Assembly (NCBI GenBank): GCA_002696025.1
Contig: NZQU01000032.1
Span: 1-7,320, forward strand
Direction of reading: 5' to 3'
DNA: 7,320 nt
Origin: Crocinitomicaceae bacterium
GTDB taxonomy: Bacteria > Bacteroidota > Bacteroidia > Flavobacteriales_D > Crocinitomicaceae
Shown: positions 1 to 5,778 of the stretch, piece after piece
Position numbering within the stretch: the stretch's first letter is position 1
Layout: each line of letters begins with the position of its first letter
Notes under the pieces: generated by a model
The model's database searches: none
Told to the model about the DNA's origin: nothing
What the model saw: only the letters and a program-made list of their open reading frames with translations
Made by a program: the position numbers and the translations under genes

Positions 1-649
1 CAATACCAATAACGGCAATAACAATACCGACAACGGAAACAACAATACCAACAACGGTAATAATAACTCTAACAACAATTCAAACAACAATACCGACAAC
101 GGAAACAATAATACCAACAACGGTAATAATAACTCTAACAACAATTCAAATAACAATACCAATAACAGCAATAACAATACTGATAACGGTAATAATAACA
201 CTAATAACAACTCAAATAACAATACCAATAACGGAAATAACAATACTAACAACAACTCCAATCCTTCAAATAACACCAATACAAGTTTTATGACTCAAAA
301 AGGTTTGGTTAGTCTTGGAGATATACATTTCGTCAAGCTAAAAGATAACATTCAATCTCATTATATTCCAACATTAAAACAAGTGGTTTTATTGTTAAAA
401 GAAAATAAATCTGCTACTCTTTTACTAGCTGGACATGCAGATAATGTTGGAGAGGAAGACGCAAATGATAAATTATCTTTAGATAGAGCTGTAAGAATTA
501 AAAAGTATCTAACATCTCTTGGAATCAGTTCAGATAGAATAAAAGTTGAATCATATGGTGAGAAAATGCCAAAATTCTTAAATTCATCTGAGGCTGGAAA
601 ACAACTGAATCGTCGAGTTGAAATGTATATTAAATACCCCAACCGATAG
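1..649 (+). CDS. OmpA-family peptidoglycan-binding protein, C-terminal part (5'-truncated by window edge)
   Basis: The reading frame is open from the left edge (first full codon at base 2) to the TAG at 647-649, giving 215 visible residues. The ATG at 290 is an internal Met, because the open frame continues upstream through the Asn-rich region. Residues 1 to about 95 are a linker of Asn with scattered Thr, Ser, Gly and Asp. Residues about 101-213 form an OmpA C-terminal-like domain, which in this family binds diaminopimelate-type peptidoglycan and tethers the outer membrane. The motif GHADNVG, then N, then LSLDRA, and the closing NRRVE are visible. Asp147 and Arg162 are 15 residues apart, like the ligand-binding Asp271/Arg286 pair of Acinetobacter OmpA. 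The N-terminal part (probably a signal peptide plus a barrel or repeat domain) lies outside the window, so the full architecture is unknown. TAG is followed at once by an in-frame TAA, a tandem stop. Confidence 0.93.
   Translation, partial: NTNNGNNNTDNGNNNTNNGNNNSNNNSNNNTDNGNNNTNNGNNNSNNNSNNNTNNSNNNTDNGNNNTNNNSNNNTNNGNNNTNNNSNPSNNTNTSFMTQKGLVSLGDIHFVKLKDNIQSHYIPTLKQVVLLLKENKSATLLLAGHADNVGEEDANDKLSLDRAVRIKKYLTSLGISSDRIKVESYGEKMPKFLNSSEAGKQLNRRVEMYIKYPNR
2..285 (+). repeat. Asn-rich coding tandem repeat (66-bp period)
   Basis: This is low-complexity DNA inside the OmpA-family gene. Three 66-bp (22-codon) units lie at 23-88, 89-154 and 155-220, with partial units on both sides. Each unit reads as 7+7+8 codons of the type NTDNGNN, NTNNGNN and NSNNNSNN. 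The first two units differ at only two bases by my comparison, both synonymous AAC/AAT changes. The third unit is more diverged, and the array decays after about base 256. The period is a multiple of three, so copy-number changes keep the frame. The array continues beyond the left edge. The encoded segment is probably a disordered, hydrophilic spacer between the outer part of the protein and its peptidoglycan-binding domain. Confidence 0.9.
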
Positions 650-664
650 TAACTCAATAATTTT

Positions 665-1702
665 ATGACTTTTAATCCGAATGGTGTTGGTGTTTCCAAT
701 GGTAATATTTTCGGATTTCCTATTGAAGAGATTGATGCAGAACATGTAATTATCCCGATTCCTTGGGATGTAACAGCTTCATATAAAAAGGGCTCTTCTT
801 TGGCTCCTAAAGCTATTTTAAAAGCTTCTACACAACTAGATTTCTGTCATTTAAAACTTAATAATGCAGATCAAATAAAAGTTTATTTTGCTAAAATCTC
901 ATCAGAGTGGCAAAAAATAAATGATAAATTAAGTCAAGAGTATTTATCTTATAATCAATTTCTAGAAAACGGGGGTGACTTATCTGAAAGCTTGAAATTT
1001 CAAGAATTTGTTAATGTTGTAAATAATTCTCAAAATGCTTTAAGAGACAATCTATACGAACGCTCTAAGGTATTGTTAAATAAAGATATTATTGTTTCAG
1101 TAGTAGGTGGTGAGCATTCTGTTCCATTAGGTTTATTAATGGCATTAAATGAAAAATATAGCGCTTTTGGTATTTTGCAGATTGATGCCCATTGTGATTT
1201 AAGACAGTCATATCAAGGAATACATCAGTCACACGCTTCAATTTTTCATAATATCCTGCAGGAATGTACTAATGTAACTAAATTAGTTCAGCTAGGTGTT
1301 AGAGATTTTTCAAGCCAAGAATTTGAATATTCAATTAATTCTGAAAAAATTATAAGCTATTTTGATTCAGTTTTAAAAGAAGAAAAGTTTTCTGGTAAAA
1401 CATGGGATGAGCAAACTGAAGTCATATTAAATGATTTACCTCAAAATGTTTATATAAGTTTTGATGTTGATGGCTTAAATCCATCTTTATGTCCAAATAC
1501 TGGAACACCTGTACCTGGGGGGATAAATTATGATGAAATAATCTATTTAATTTTTAAAATTGCCGAATCTGGCAGAAAAATAATCGGTTTTGATTTGTGT
1601 GAGGTTTCTCCAAATCCATATAATGATTGGGATGCAAATGTTGGAGCAAGATTACTGTGGGAGTTGGTTTGTGCTGTGGAAATATCAAAAGCAAATAATT
1701 AG
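665..1702 (+). CDS. Arginase/agmatinase-superfamily ureohydrolase (substrate unresolved)
   Basis: This 345-residue cytosolic enzyme is predicted to hydrolyse a guanidino or formimino group at a binuclear Mn2+ site, in arginine, agmatine or formiminoglutamate breakdown. All expected metal ligands are visible: His151 in GGEHS, Asp174, His176 and Asp178 in DAHCD, and Asp267 and Asp269 in SFDVDG. The downstream TGTPVPGG loop and a Glu at 313 (DLCEVSP), matching the family's active-site Glu, are also present. The usual second-shell Asp of DGLDP is Asn272 here, which is not a metal ligand. Residues about 75-135 form a helical insertion absent from short arginases; I recall similar long forms in Bacteroidota. 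The start is bounded by an in-frame TAA at 650-652, and PWDVTASYKKGSSLAPKAI matches the family's N-terminal core. No recognisable polyamine or histidine genes adjoin it, so I do not assign speB, rocF or hutG. Confidence 0.9.
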   Translation: MTFNPNGVGVSNGNIFGFPIEEIDAEHVIIPIPWDVTASYKKGSSLAPKAILKASTQLDFCHLKLNNADQIKVYFAKISSEWQKINDKLSQEYLSYNQFLENGGDLSESLKFQEFVNVVNNSQNALRDNLYERSKVLLNKDIIVSVVGGEHSVPLGLLMALNEKYSAFGILQIDAHCDLRQSYQGIHQSHASIFHNILQECTNVTKLVQLGVRDFSSQEFEYSINSEKIISYFDSVLKEEKFSGKTWDEQTEVILNDLPQNVYISFDVDGLNPSLCPNTGTPVPGGINYDEIIYLIFKIAESGRKIIGFDLCEVSPNPYNDWDANVGARLLWELVCAVEISKANN

Positions 1703-1706
1703 AGGT

Positions 1707-2594
1707 TTATTTTTCAATAAAAGTGCCATATCCTTTCAATCTCGTCATCCAGTATTTTGATTTCTTTAAATCTGTTATTGTAATTCCTTTAGAAGAACTT
1801 GCATGAATCATTTTGATTTCAGAATCTTTAATAGAGTATATGATTCCTACATGTGAAATTTTTGATGAATTACTGAAAAAAACAAGATCTCCTGTTTTTA
1901 GATTCTTTTCTTTTATTTTTTTTGCATTTGCATATTGATGTTTTGCAACTCTTGGTATTGTTAGGCTATTTTTTTTATAAACATATTGAGTAAATCCACT
2001 ACAATCAAATCCATTTGTTGTAGTTCCTCCCCATAAATAAGGAGTGCCAATGTGTTTAGATGCTTCTTTAATAATTTTTCTTCTGTTTTTATTTAAAGAA
2101 TTATCTCCAATATTACTTTCATTAGCTATGGGAGTTATTTCAGGAATTGATATGTCTTTAAATAAAATTTCAAATATGTGTTCTAATTGTGTCCATCTTT
2201 CAATTCCAATATTTTTCATAGATTGATTAACAGAATGCCAATTCAAAATATCTTCTCTTAATTCTGCAATTTCATTTATGTGAGTTTCTATGATTCTCTT
2301 TCCTTCAGTATTTTTTTTAATTTCTATAATTCTGTTTTTTGAATCTACTAATGCATCTGGATGCTTTTTCAACCAATAATTATCAGTTGAAAGCTGAATT
2401 TGGGTAATCGCTATATAATAGGAGGGGATTAGTGAATAATTGTATTCTTGTTTCTTTATTAATCGATTTGCCTTTCTATGAACCATTTTGTAATGCCCTT
2501 GGCTATACAACTGCTCTAATTTATCAAACTTGGGTTCTTGACCGAAACAAAAACCAGTTGTTATTAATAATATTAAAAAAATGGTGTTTTTCAT
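1707..2594 (-). CDS. Secreted NlpC/P60-family peptidase (putative peptidoglycan endopeptidase)
   Basis: The chosen ATG at 2594-2592 gives 295 residues. The frame extends six codons further to a TTG at 2612, but the ATG places Met-Lys-Asn directly before a hydrophobic stretch, as expected for a signal peptide, and the candidate -7 element covers the TTG. Residues 1-18 look like a type I signal peptide, with possible cleavage after CFG before Gln19. Cys16 is not in a good lipobox. Residues about 20-165 are a charged, helical region I do not recognise. Residues about 172-290 are an NlpC/P60 domain: PYLWGG, nucleophile Cys198 in FDCSGF, His248 in SHVGI and His264 in MIHASS as the likely triad. 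Such enzymes usually cleave D-Glu-diaminopimelate bonds in wall peptides; the target here is inferred. The gene converges on the ureohydrolase gene with 4 bp between stops. Confidence 0.92.
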   Translation of the reverse strand: MKNTIFLILLITTGFCFGQEPKFDKLEQLYSQGHYKMVHRKANRLIKKQEYNYSLIPSYYIAITQIQLSTDNYWLKKHPDALVDSKNRIIEIKKNTEGKRIIETHINEIAELREDILNWHSVNQSMKNIGIERWTQLEHIFEILFKDISIPEITPIANESNIGDNSLNKNRRKIIKEASKHIGTPYLWGGTTTNGFDCSGFTQYVYKKNSLTIPRVAKHQYANAKKIKEKNLKTGDLVFFSNSSKISHVGIIYSIKDSEIKMIHASSSKGITITDLKKSKYWMTRLKGYGTFIEK

Positions 2595-2609
2595 ATCTAT
2601 GAATCTGAA

Positions 2610-2617
2610 CAAATTTA
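2610..2617 (-). promoter_or_regulatory. Candidate Bacteroidota -7 promoter element for the NlpC/P60 gene
   Basis: Read on the - strand, this is TAAATTTG, an exact match to the Bacteroidota -7 consensus TAnnTTTG. It lies 15 bases upstream of the chosen ATG, so transcription would begin roughly ten bases before the start codon. A TTG at 2645-2643 (- strand) could serve as the -33 element, though the 25-base spacing is slightly long. The match is visible in the sequence; the promoter role is inferred. Confidence 0.45.
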
Positions 2618-2621
2618 ATGC

Positions 2622-2642
2622 CCATAATTTAAATGTTTATGG
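2622..2642. repeat. Short inverted repeat, possible operator
   Basis: CCATAA at 2622-2627 is mirrored by TTATGG at 2637-2642, with a 9-base AT-rich spacer. It sits just upstream of the candidate -7 element of the NlpC/P60 gene, between it and the possible -33 TTG, where a dimeric repressor could act. A six-base arm is short, and chance occurrence in AT-rich DNA is possible. Confidence 0.3.
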
Positions 2643-2775
2643 CAATTAAACTTTATAATAAACGTTCTAATGTTCATTTAATGTTCTTTTTGTTTAAAAA
2701 AACCTCAATTTGTTTATAAAATCTAATGTTTACGTAGAAATTTTTAATAAAAGAAGCTTAACTTTAAGCAATGTT
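2632..2775 (+). repeat. Six AAYGTT words in the divergent nlpC/P60-parA intergenic region
   Basis: AATGTT occurs at 2632, 2669, 2680, 2725 and 2770, and AACGTT at 2661, all on the + strand. Three of them (2661, 2669, 2680) extend to AAYGTTC and lie close together. The last three are evenly spaced at 45 bases. The words fill much of the 188-bp region that must hold the parA operon promoter. They could be regulatory sites or simply a by-product of AT-rich composition. Confidence 0.3.
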
Positions 2776-2782
2776 TTAATGT

Positions 2783-3595
2783 ATGGGAAAAGTAATTGCA
2801 ATAGCGAATCAAAAAGGTGGCGTTGGAAAAACAACAACTGCGATAAATCTAGGAGGATGTTTAGGTGTTTTAGAGTATAAAACACTCATTATTGATGCTG
2901 ATCCTCAAGCCAATTCAACTTCTGGTTTGGGATTAGACCCTAGAAAAACGGGTAATATTTATGATTGTTTAATCAATCAAAATGATCCCAATGAATTAAT
3001 TGAAAGTTTAGATAGCCCCAATTTACATATTTTACCTTCTAATATTGATTTGGTTGGAGCTGAACTTGAAATGATCAGTCTTCCTGATCGAGAGAAATTG
3101 CTTAGGAAAACAATTGATCAATTTAAAGACGATTTTGACTTTATTTTAATAGATTGCTCTCCTTCTTTAGGATTGGTAACGGTTAATGCTTTAACATCTG
3201 CTGATTCTGTTCTAATTCCAGTTCAATGTGAGTTTTTTGCATTAGAGGGGTTAAGCAAATTACTAAACACCATTAAAATTGTTCAAAAACGAATGAATAC
3301 AGATCTTGATATTGAAGGTATTTTACTTACTATGTATGACACAAGACTTCGATTGGCAAATCAGGTTGTTGATGAGGTAAAAACTCATTTTCAAGAATTG
3401 GTATTTGATACGGTTATTCATAGAAATACTACATTAAGTGAGGCATCAAGTTATGGCAAAACAATCGTTATGCATGATGCTTCGTGTAAAGGTTCTATTA
3501 ATTACTTGAATTTTGCAAGAGAAATTCTTCAAAAAAACAACCTTACAAAAATTGAAAATCAAGATAAGATAATTAGTATAGACAATGAACTCTAA
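2783..3595 (+). CDS. parA: Chromosome-partitioning ATPase ParA (Soj-type)
   Basis: This 270-residue cytoplasmic ATPase forms ATP-dependent dimers on nucleoid DNA and moves ParB-bound origin regions during chromosome segregation. Visible motifs are the deviant Walker A KGGVGKTTT at 11-19 (signature Lys11, P-loop Lys16), the Walker A' segment IIDADPQ at 36-42 with Asp38 and Asp40, and Walker B ILIDCSPSLG at 121-130. There is no N-terminal helix-turn-helix extension, so it is the short chromosomal type rather than the long P1-plasmid type. The ATG at 2783 starts directly at the conserved beta strand (GKVIAIANQKGG). An ATG at 2779 is in another frame. It is the first gene of a + strand operon and overlaps parB by 11 bp, which suggests coupled translation. 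No strong ribosome-binding site is visible, as is usual in this phylum. Confidence 0.97.
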   Translation: MGKVIAIANQKGGVGKTTTAINLGGCLGVLEYKTLIIDADPQANSTSGLGLDPRKTGNIYDCLINQNDPNELIESLDSPNLHILPSNIDLVGAELEMISLPDREKLLRKTIDQFKDDFDFILIDCSPSLGLVTVNALTSADSVLIPVQCEFFALEGLSKLLNTIKIVQKRMNTDLDIEGILLTMYDTRLRLANQVVDEVKTHFQELVFDTVIHRNTTLSEASSYGKTIVMHDASCKGSINYLNFAREILQKNNLTKIENQDKIISIDNEL

Positions 3596-4472
3596 ATCTA
3601 AAAAAAAACCAGCTTTAGGAAAAGGTTTAAGTGCCCTTCTTCAGAGTGATGATACTGACATTACAAATAAGTCAGACATTTCAGCTCTTGTTGGTTCAAT
3701 ATCGACTATTCCTTCCAAATTAATTGATACAAACCCGTTTAATCCACGTGTATATTTTGAGAAAAATGCATTAATTGAATTGTCTCAGTCTATTGCCACA
3801 CATGGAATAATTCAGCCTTTAACATTAAGGAAAATGGGCAATGGTCGATACCAATTGATTTCAGGTGAAAGAAGATTCAGAGCATCTCAATTAATAGGTC
3901 TTGAAAATTTACCAGCCTATATTAGGGTTGCCAATGACCAATCAATGCTTGAAATGGCTCTTGTCGAAAATATACAAAGAGAAAATCTTAATCCAATTGA
4001 AATCGCACAGTCTTACGAAAGATTAATGCAAGAGTGTGATCAAACACAGGAGCAGCTTAGTAAAAAAATATCTAGGTCTAGATCTAGTATTTCAAATTTT
4101 TTACGCTTGCTTAAACTACCCGCTGATATTCAAACTGCTCTCAGAGACAATAAAATATCAATGGGGCATGCAAGAGCATTGCTAAGTTTTGAAACAGAAG
4201 CAGAGCAATTGGATAAATTAAAACAAATCTTAGAAAACAGTTTAAACGTAAGAGAGGTTGAGTCAATGAATAAAACCGTTAAGACAAAAACTAAGAAACA
4301 AACGTCAAATCTTTTGTTGTCTAACGATCAATCTACATTTCAGGATTTTTTGGGTGATAAGTTATCTTCAAAAGTTCATATCAAAAAATCAAAAACAGGA
4401 AATGGAAAATTATTAATTCATTTTAACTCAGATGTTGATTTAAATAGAATAATTGCAATTTTGAAGCGTTGA
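3585..4472 (+). CDS. parB: Chromosome-partitioning protein ParB (parS-binding CTPase)
   Basis: This 295-residue protein should bind parS sites, spread as a CTP-dependent clamp and stimulate ParA. In order it shows: an N-terminal ParA-stimulating peptide with the common KPALGKGLSALL (8-19); a ParB/Srx nucleotide-binding domain from about 39, with the GERRFRA box at 94-100 and ENIQRENLNP at 128-137; a helix-turn-helix region near 154-178; and a C-terminal dimerisation region from about 250, closing with KLLIHFNSDVDLNRII. A Lys/Thr-rich linker lies around 225-242. Length is typical for chromosomal ParB. The ATG lies inside the end of parA, and the TGA stop overlaps the next gene's TTG start. I saw no good parS copy in the window; one poor candidate in this gene was rejected. 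Confidence 0.97.
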   Translation: MNSKSKKKPALGKGLSALLQSDDTDITNKSDISALVGSISTIPSKLIDTNPFNPRVYFEKNALIELSQSIATHGIIQPLTLRKMGNGRYQLISGERRFRASQLIGLENLPAYIRVANDQSMLEMALVENIQRENLNPIEIAQSYERLMQECDQTQEQLSKKISRSRSSISNFLRLLKLPADIQTALRDNKISMGHARALLSFETEAEQLDKLKQILENSLNVREVESMNKTVKTKTKKQTSNLLLSNDQSTFQDFLGDKLSSKVHIKKSKTGNGKLLIHFNSDVDLNRIIAILKR

Positions 4473-5023
4473 AAAAAATCTTATTTTCTTTTTTAATTCT
4501 GATTATGTGTTTAAATGGGTTTTCTCAGGATACCAATTCAGTTAATCTTGATACCATCCAAAAACATTCTGTTTATAAAGCAACAATACTTTCAACTATT
4601 ATTCCTGGTGCTGGTCAGATTTACAATCACATTGCAATGCCAAAGGGTAAAAAAAAGGCATTCTGGAAACTACCTATTATTTATGCTGGTCTTGGATATA
4701 CAGGGTATTCTTTGATTTACAATCAAATTACAGCTGCATCTTTTAAAACAGAATATAAAAATCGTCAAAATGGTGGTCAATTAAATGCTGACTATGCTGT
4801 TTATGATGATGATGCATTAATCACTTTATATCGACAGTATCTAGATTTAAGAGATGCATCAATTTTTGGTTTCGGAGGAATGTATTTGCTCCAAATTGCT
4901 GATGCTCATATTGAAGCTCATTTTTGCAATTTTGACATTTCAGATGATATAAGTTTTCAGCTTAGACCAAGTTTTGTAGCTGGTGCATTCCCAGGTGTTT
5001 CATTAACGTTTCATTTTAATTAA
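4469..5023 (+). CDS. DUF5683-type exported/membrane protein of unknown function
   Basis: This 184-residue protein starts with TTG at 4469, sharing four bases (TTGA) with the parB stop. The TTG start is preferred because it gives MKK followed by a hydrophobic run to about residue 19 and a likely cleavage at GFS before Gln20. The first in-frame ATG (Met13) would destroy that signal. The mature part has the features I associate with DUF5683: a STIIPGAGQIYN segment at 42-53, a basic KGKKKAFWK stretch at 59-67, hydrophobic segments at about 68-84 and 129-145, an ADAHIEAH motif at 144-151, and a beta-like C-terminus ending FHFN. No enzyme residues are recognisable. Its place between parB and dapB, with the translational overlap, is consistent with coordinated expression. 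It may act in the envelope, but its role is unknown. Confidence 0.85.
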   Translation: MKKILFSFLILIMCLNGFSQDTNSVNLDTIQKHSVYKATILSTIIPGAGQIYNHIAMPKGKKKAFWKLPIIYAGLGYTGYSLIYNQITAASFKTEYKNRQNGGQLNADYAVYDDDALITLYRQYLDLRDASIFGFGGMYLLQIADAHIEAHFCNFDISDDISFQLRPSFVAGAFPGVSLTFHFN

Positions 5024-5046
5024 TTTCGCATACTTAAAATACCCTC

Positions 5047-5772
5047 ATGAAAATAGTGCTTATAGGTTATGGTAAAATGGGAAAGGCGATTGAAAAAATT
5101 GCCATTCAAAGAGGTCATGAGATTGTTTATAAATCAAATTCATCTGCTTCTATTGATGATTTTGATATGTCAAATTGTGATGTTGCTATTGAATTTACTC
5201 GTCCAGAGCTAGCAATACCTCATATCAATCATTGTTTAAGCCATAACACGCCTATTGTTGTGGGTACAACTGCTTGGTTAGATAAGTTAACAGACATAGA
5301 AAATAAAGTGTCTCAAGCCAATGGAAGCTTGCTATATGCATCCAACTTTAGCGTAGGTGTTAATATTTTCTTTGAATTGAATAAAAAATTAGCTTCTTTA
5401 ATGTCAAATCATAAAGATTATTCAACCCAACTTGATGAAATACACCATCTTGAAAAATTAGATGCACCTAGCGGAACTGCAATTCATCTTGCCGAAGATT
5501 TGATTAATAACCACCAAGAATATAAATCTTGGGTATTAGGGGAGGGTGAAAAACCTAAGAACAAGATAAACGAAATTCCAATTACATCATTTAGAGAGCC
5601 TGGAGTTCCAGGAACTCATAGTATCCAATATGTTTCGGATATAGATTCTATATCAATAAAGCATGAGGCTCACAATAGAGAAGGTTTTGCATTAGGTGCT
5701 GTATTGGCTGCTGAATGGTTACCCAATAAAAAGGGGGTTTTTACAATGTCCAATGTTTTAAATATTAAATAG
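5047..5772 (+). CDS. dapB: 4-hydroxy-tetrahydrodipicolinate reductase
   Basis: This 241-residue cytosolic enzyme reduces 4-hydroxy-tetrahydrodipicolinate with NAD(P)H to tetrahydrodipicolinate in the diaminopimelate/lysine pathway, supplying peptidoglycan and protein synthesis. The N-terminal Rossmann nucleotide site is GYGKMGKAI at 7-15, followed by EFTRPE at 49-54 and GTTAW at 73-77. The substrate and catalytic segment EIHHLEKLDAPSGTA lies at 131-145: His133 and Lys137 correspond to the catalytic His159 and Lys163 of E. coli DapB, and PSGTA binds substrate. It is shorter than the E. coli protein (273 residues), a compact form that I believe is common in Bacteroidota. The ATG at 5047 begins directly at the first beta strand and lies 23 bp after the DUF5683 stop. 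No promoter or terminator is evident in that gap, so co-transcription is likely. Confidence 0.97.
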   Translation: MKIVLIGYGKMGKAIEKIAIQRGHEIVYKSNSSASIDDFDMSNCDVAIEFTRPELAIPHINHCLSHNTPIVVGTTAWLDKLTDIENKVSQANGSLLYASNFSVGVNIFFELNKKLASLMSNHKDYSTQLDEIHHLEKLDAPSGTAIHLAEDLINNHQEYKSWVLGEGEKPKNKINEIPITSFREPGVPGTHSIQYVSDIDSISIKHEAHNREGFALGAVLAAEWLPNKKGVFTMSNVLNIK

Positions 5773-5778
5773 TATTAT

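Noticed and set aside
2..285. Tandem repeat considered as a CRISPR array or mobile-element end
   Set aside because: The units are contiguous without unique spacers, are in frame with the OmpA domain, and differ mainly at synonymous sites, so they are coding repeats.
361..699. Open frame on the - strand across the OmpA-domain gene
   Set aside because: It lies opposite a well-supported OmpA domain, has no recognisable motif and is best read as a shadow frame.
1700..1709. Possible terminator between the convergent ureohydrolase and NlpC/P60 genes
   Set aside because: Only four bases separate the stops and I see no hairpin followed by a T-run on either strand.
2044..2226. Small + strand open frame within the NlpC/P60 gene
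   Set aside because: It is antisense to the conserved peptidase coding region and shows no family features.
2689..2720. TTTG (2689-2692) with TATAAA (2715-2720) as a parA promoter
   Set aside because: The spacing is plausible, but the second element does not match TAnnTTTG and such words are frequent in this AT-rich region. A parA promoter is expected here but I cannot place it.
3740..3755. CACGTG core inside parB, resembling the centre of a parS site
   Set aside because: Only 3 of the 8 informative flanking positions match TGTTNCACGTGNAACA, the flanks are not palindromic, and the bases encode the conserved NPRVYF segment of ParB.
4515..4715. Small + strand open frame within the DUF5683 gene
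   Set aside because: It is an out-of-frame overlap with the signal-peptide-bearing DUF5683 frame and lacks recognisable features.
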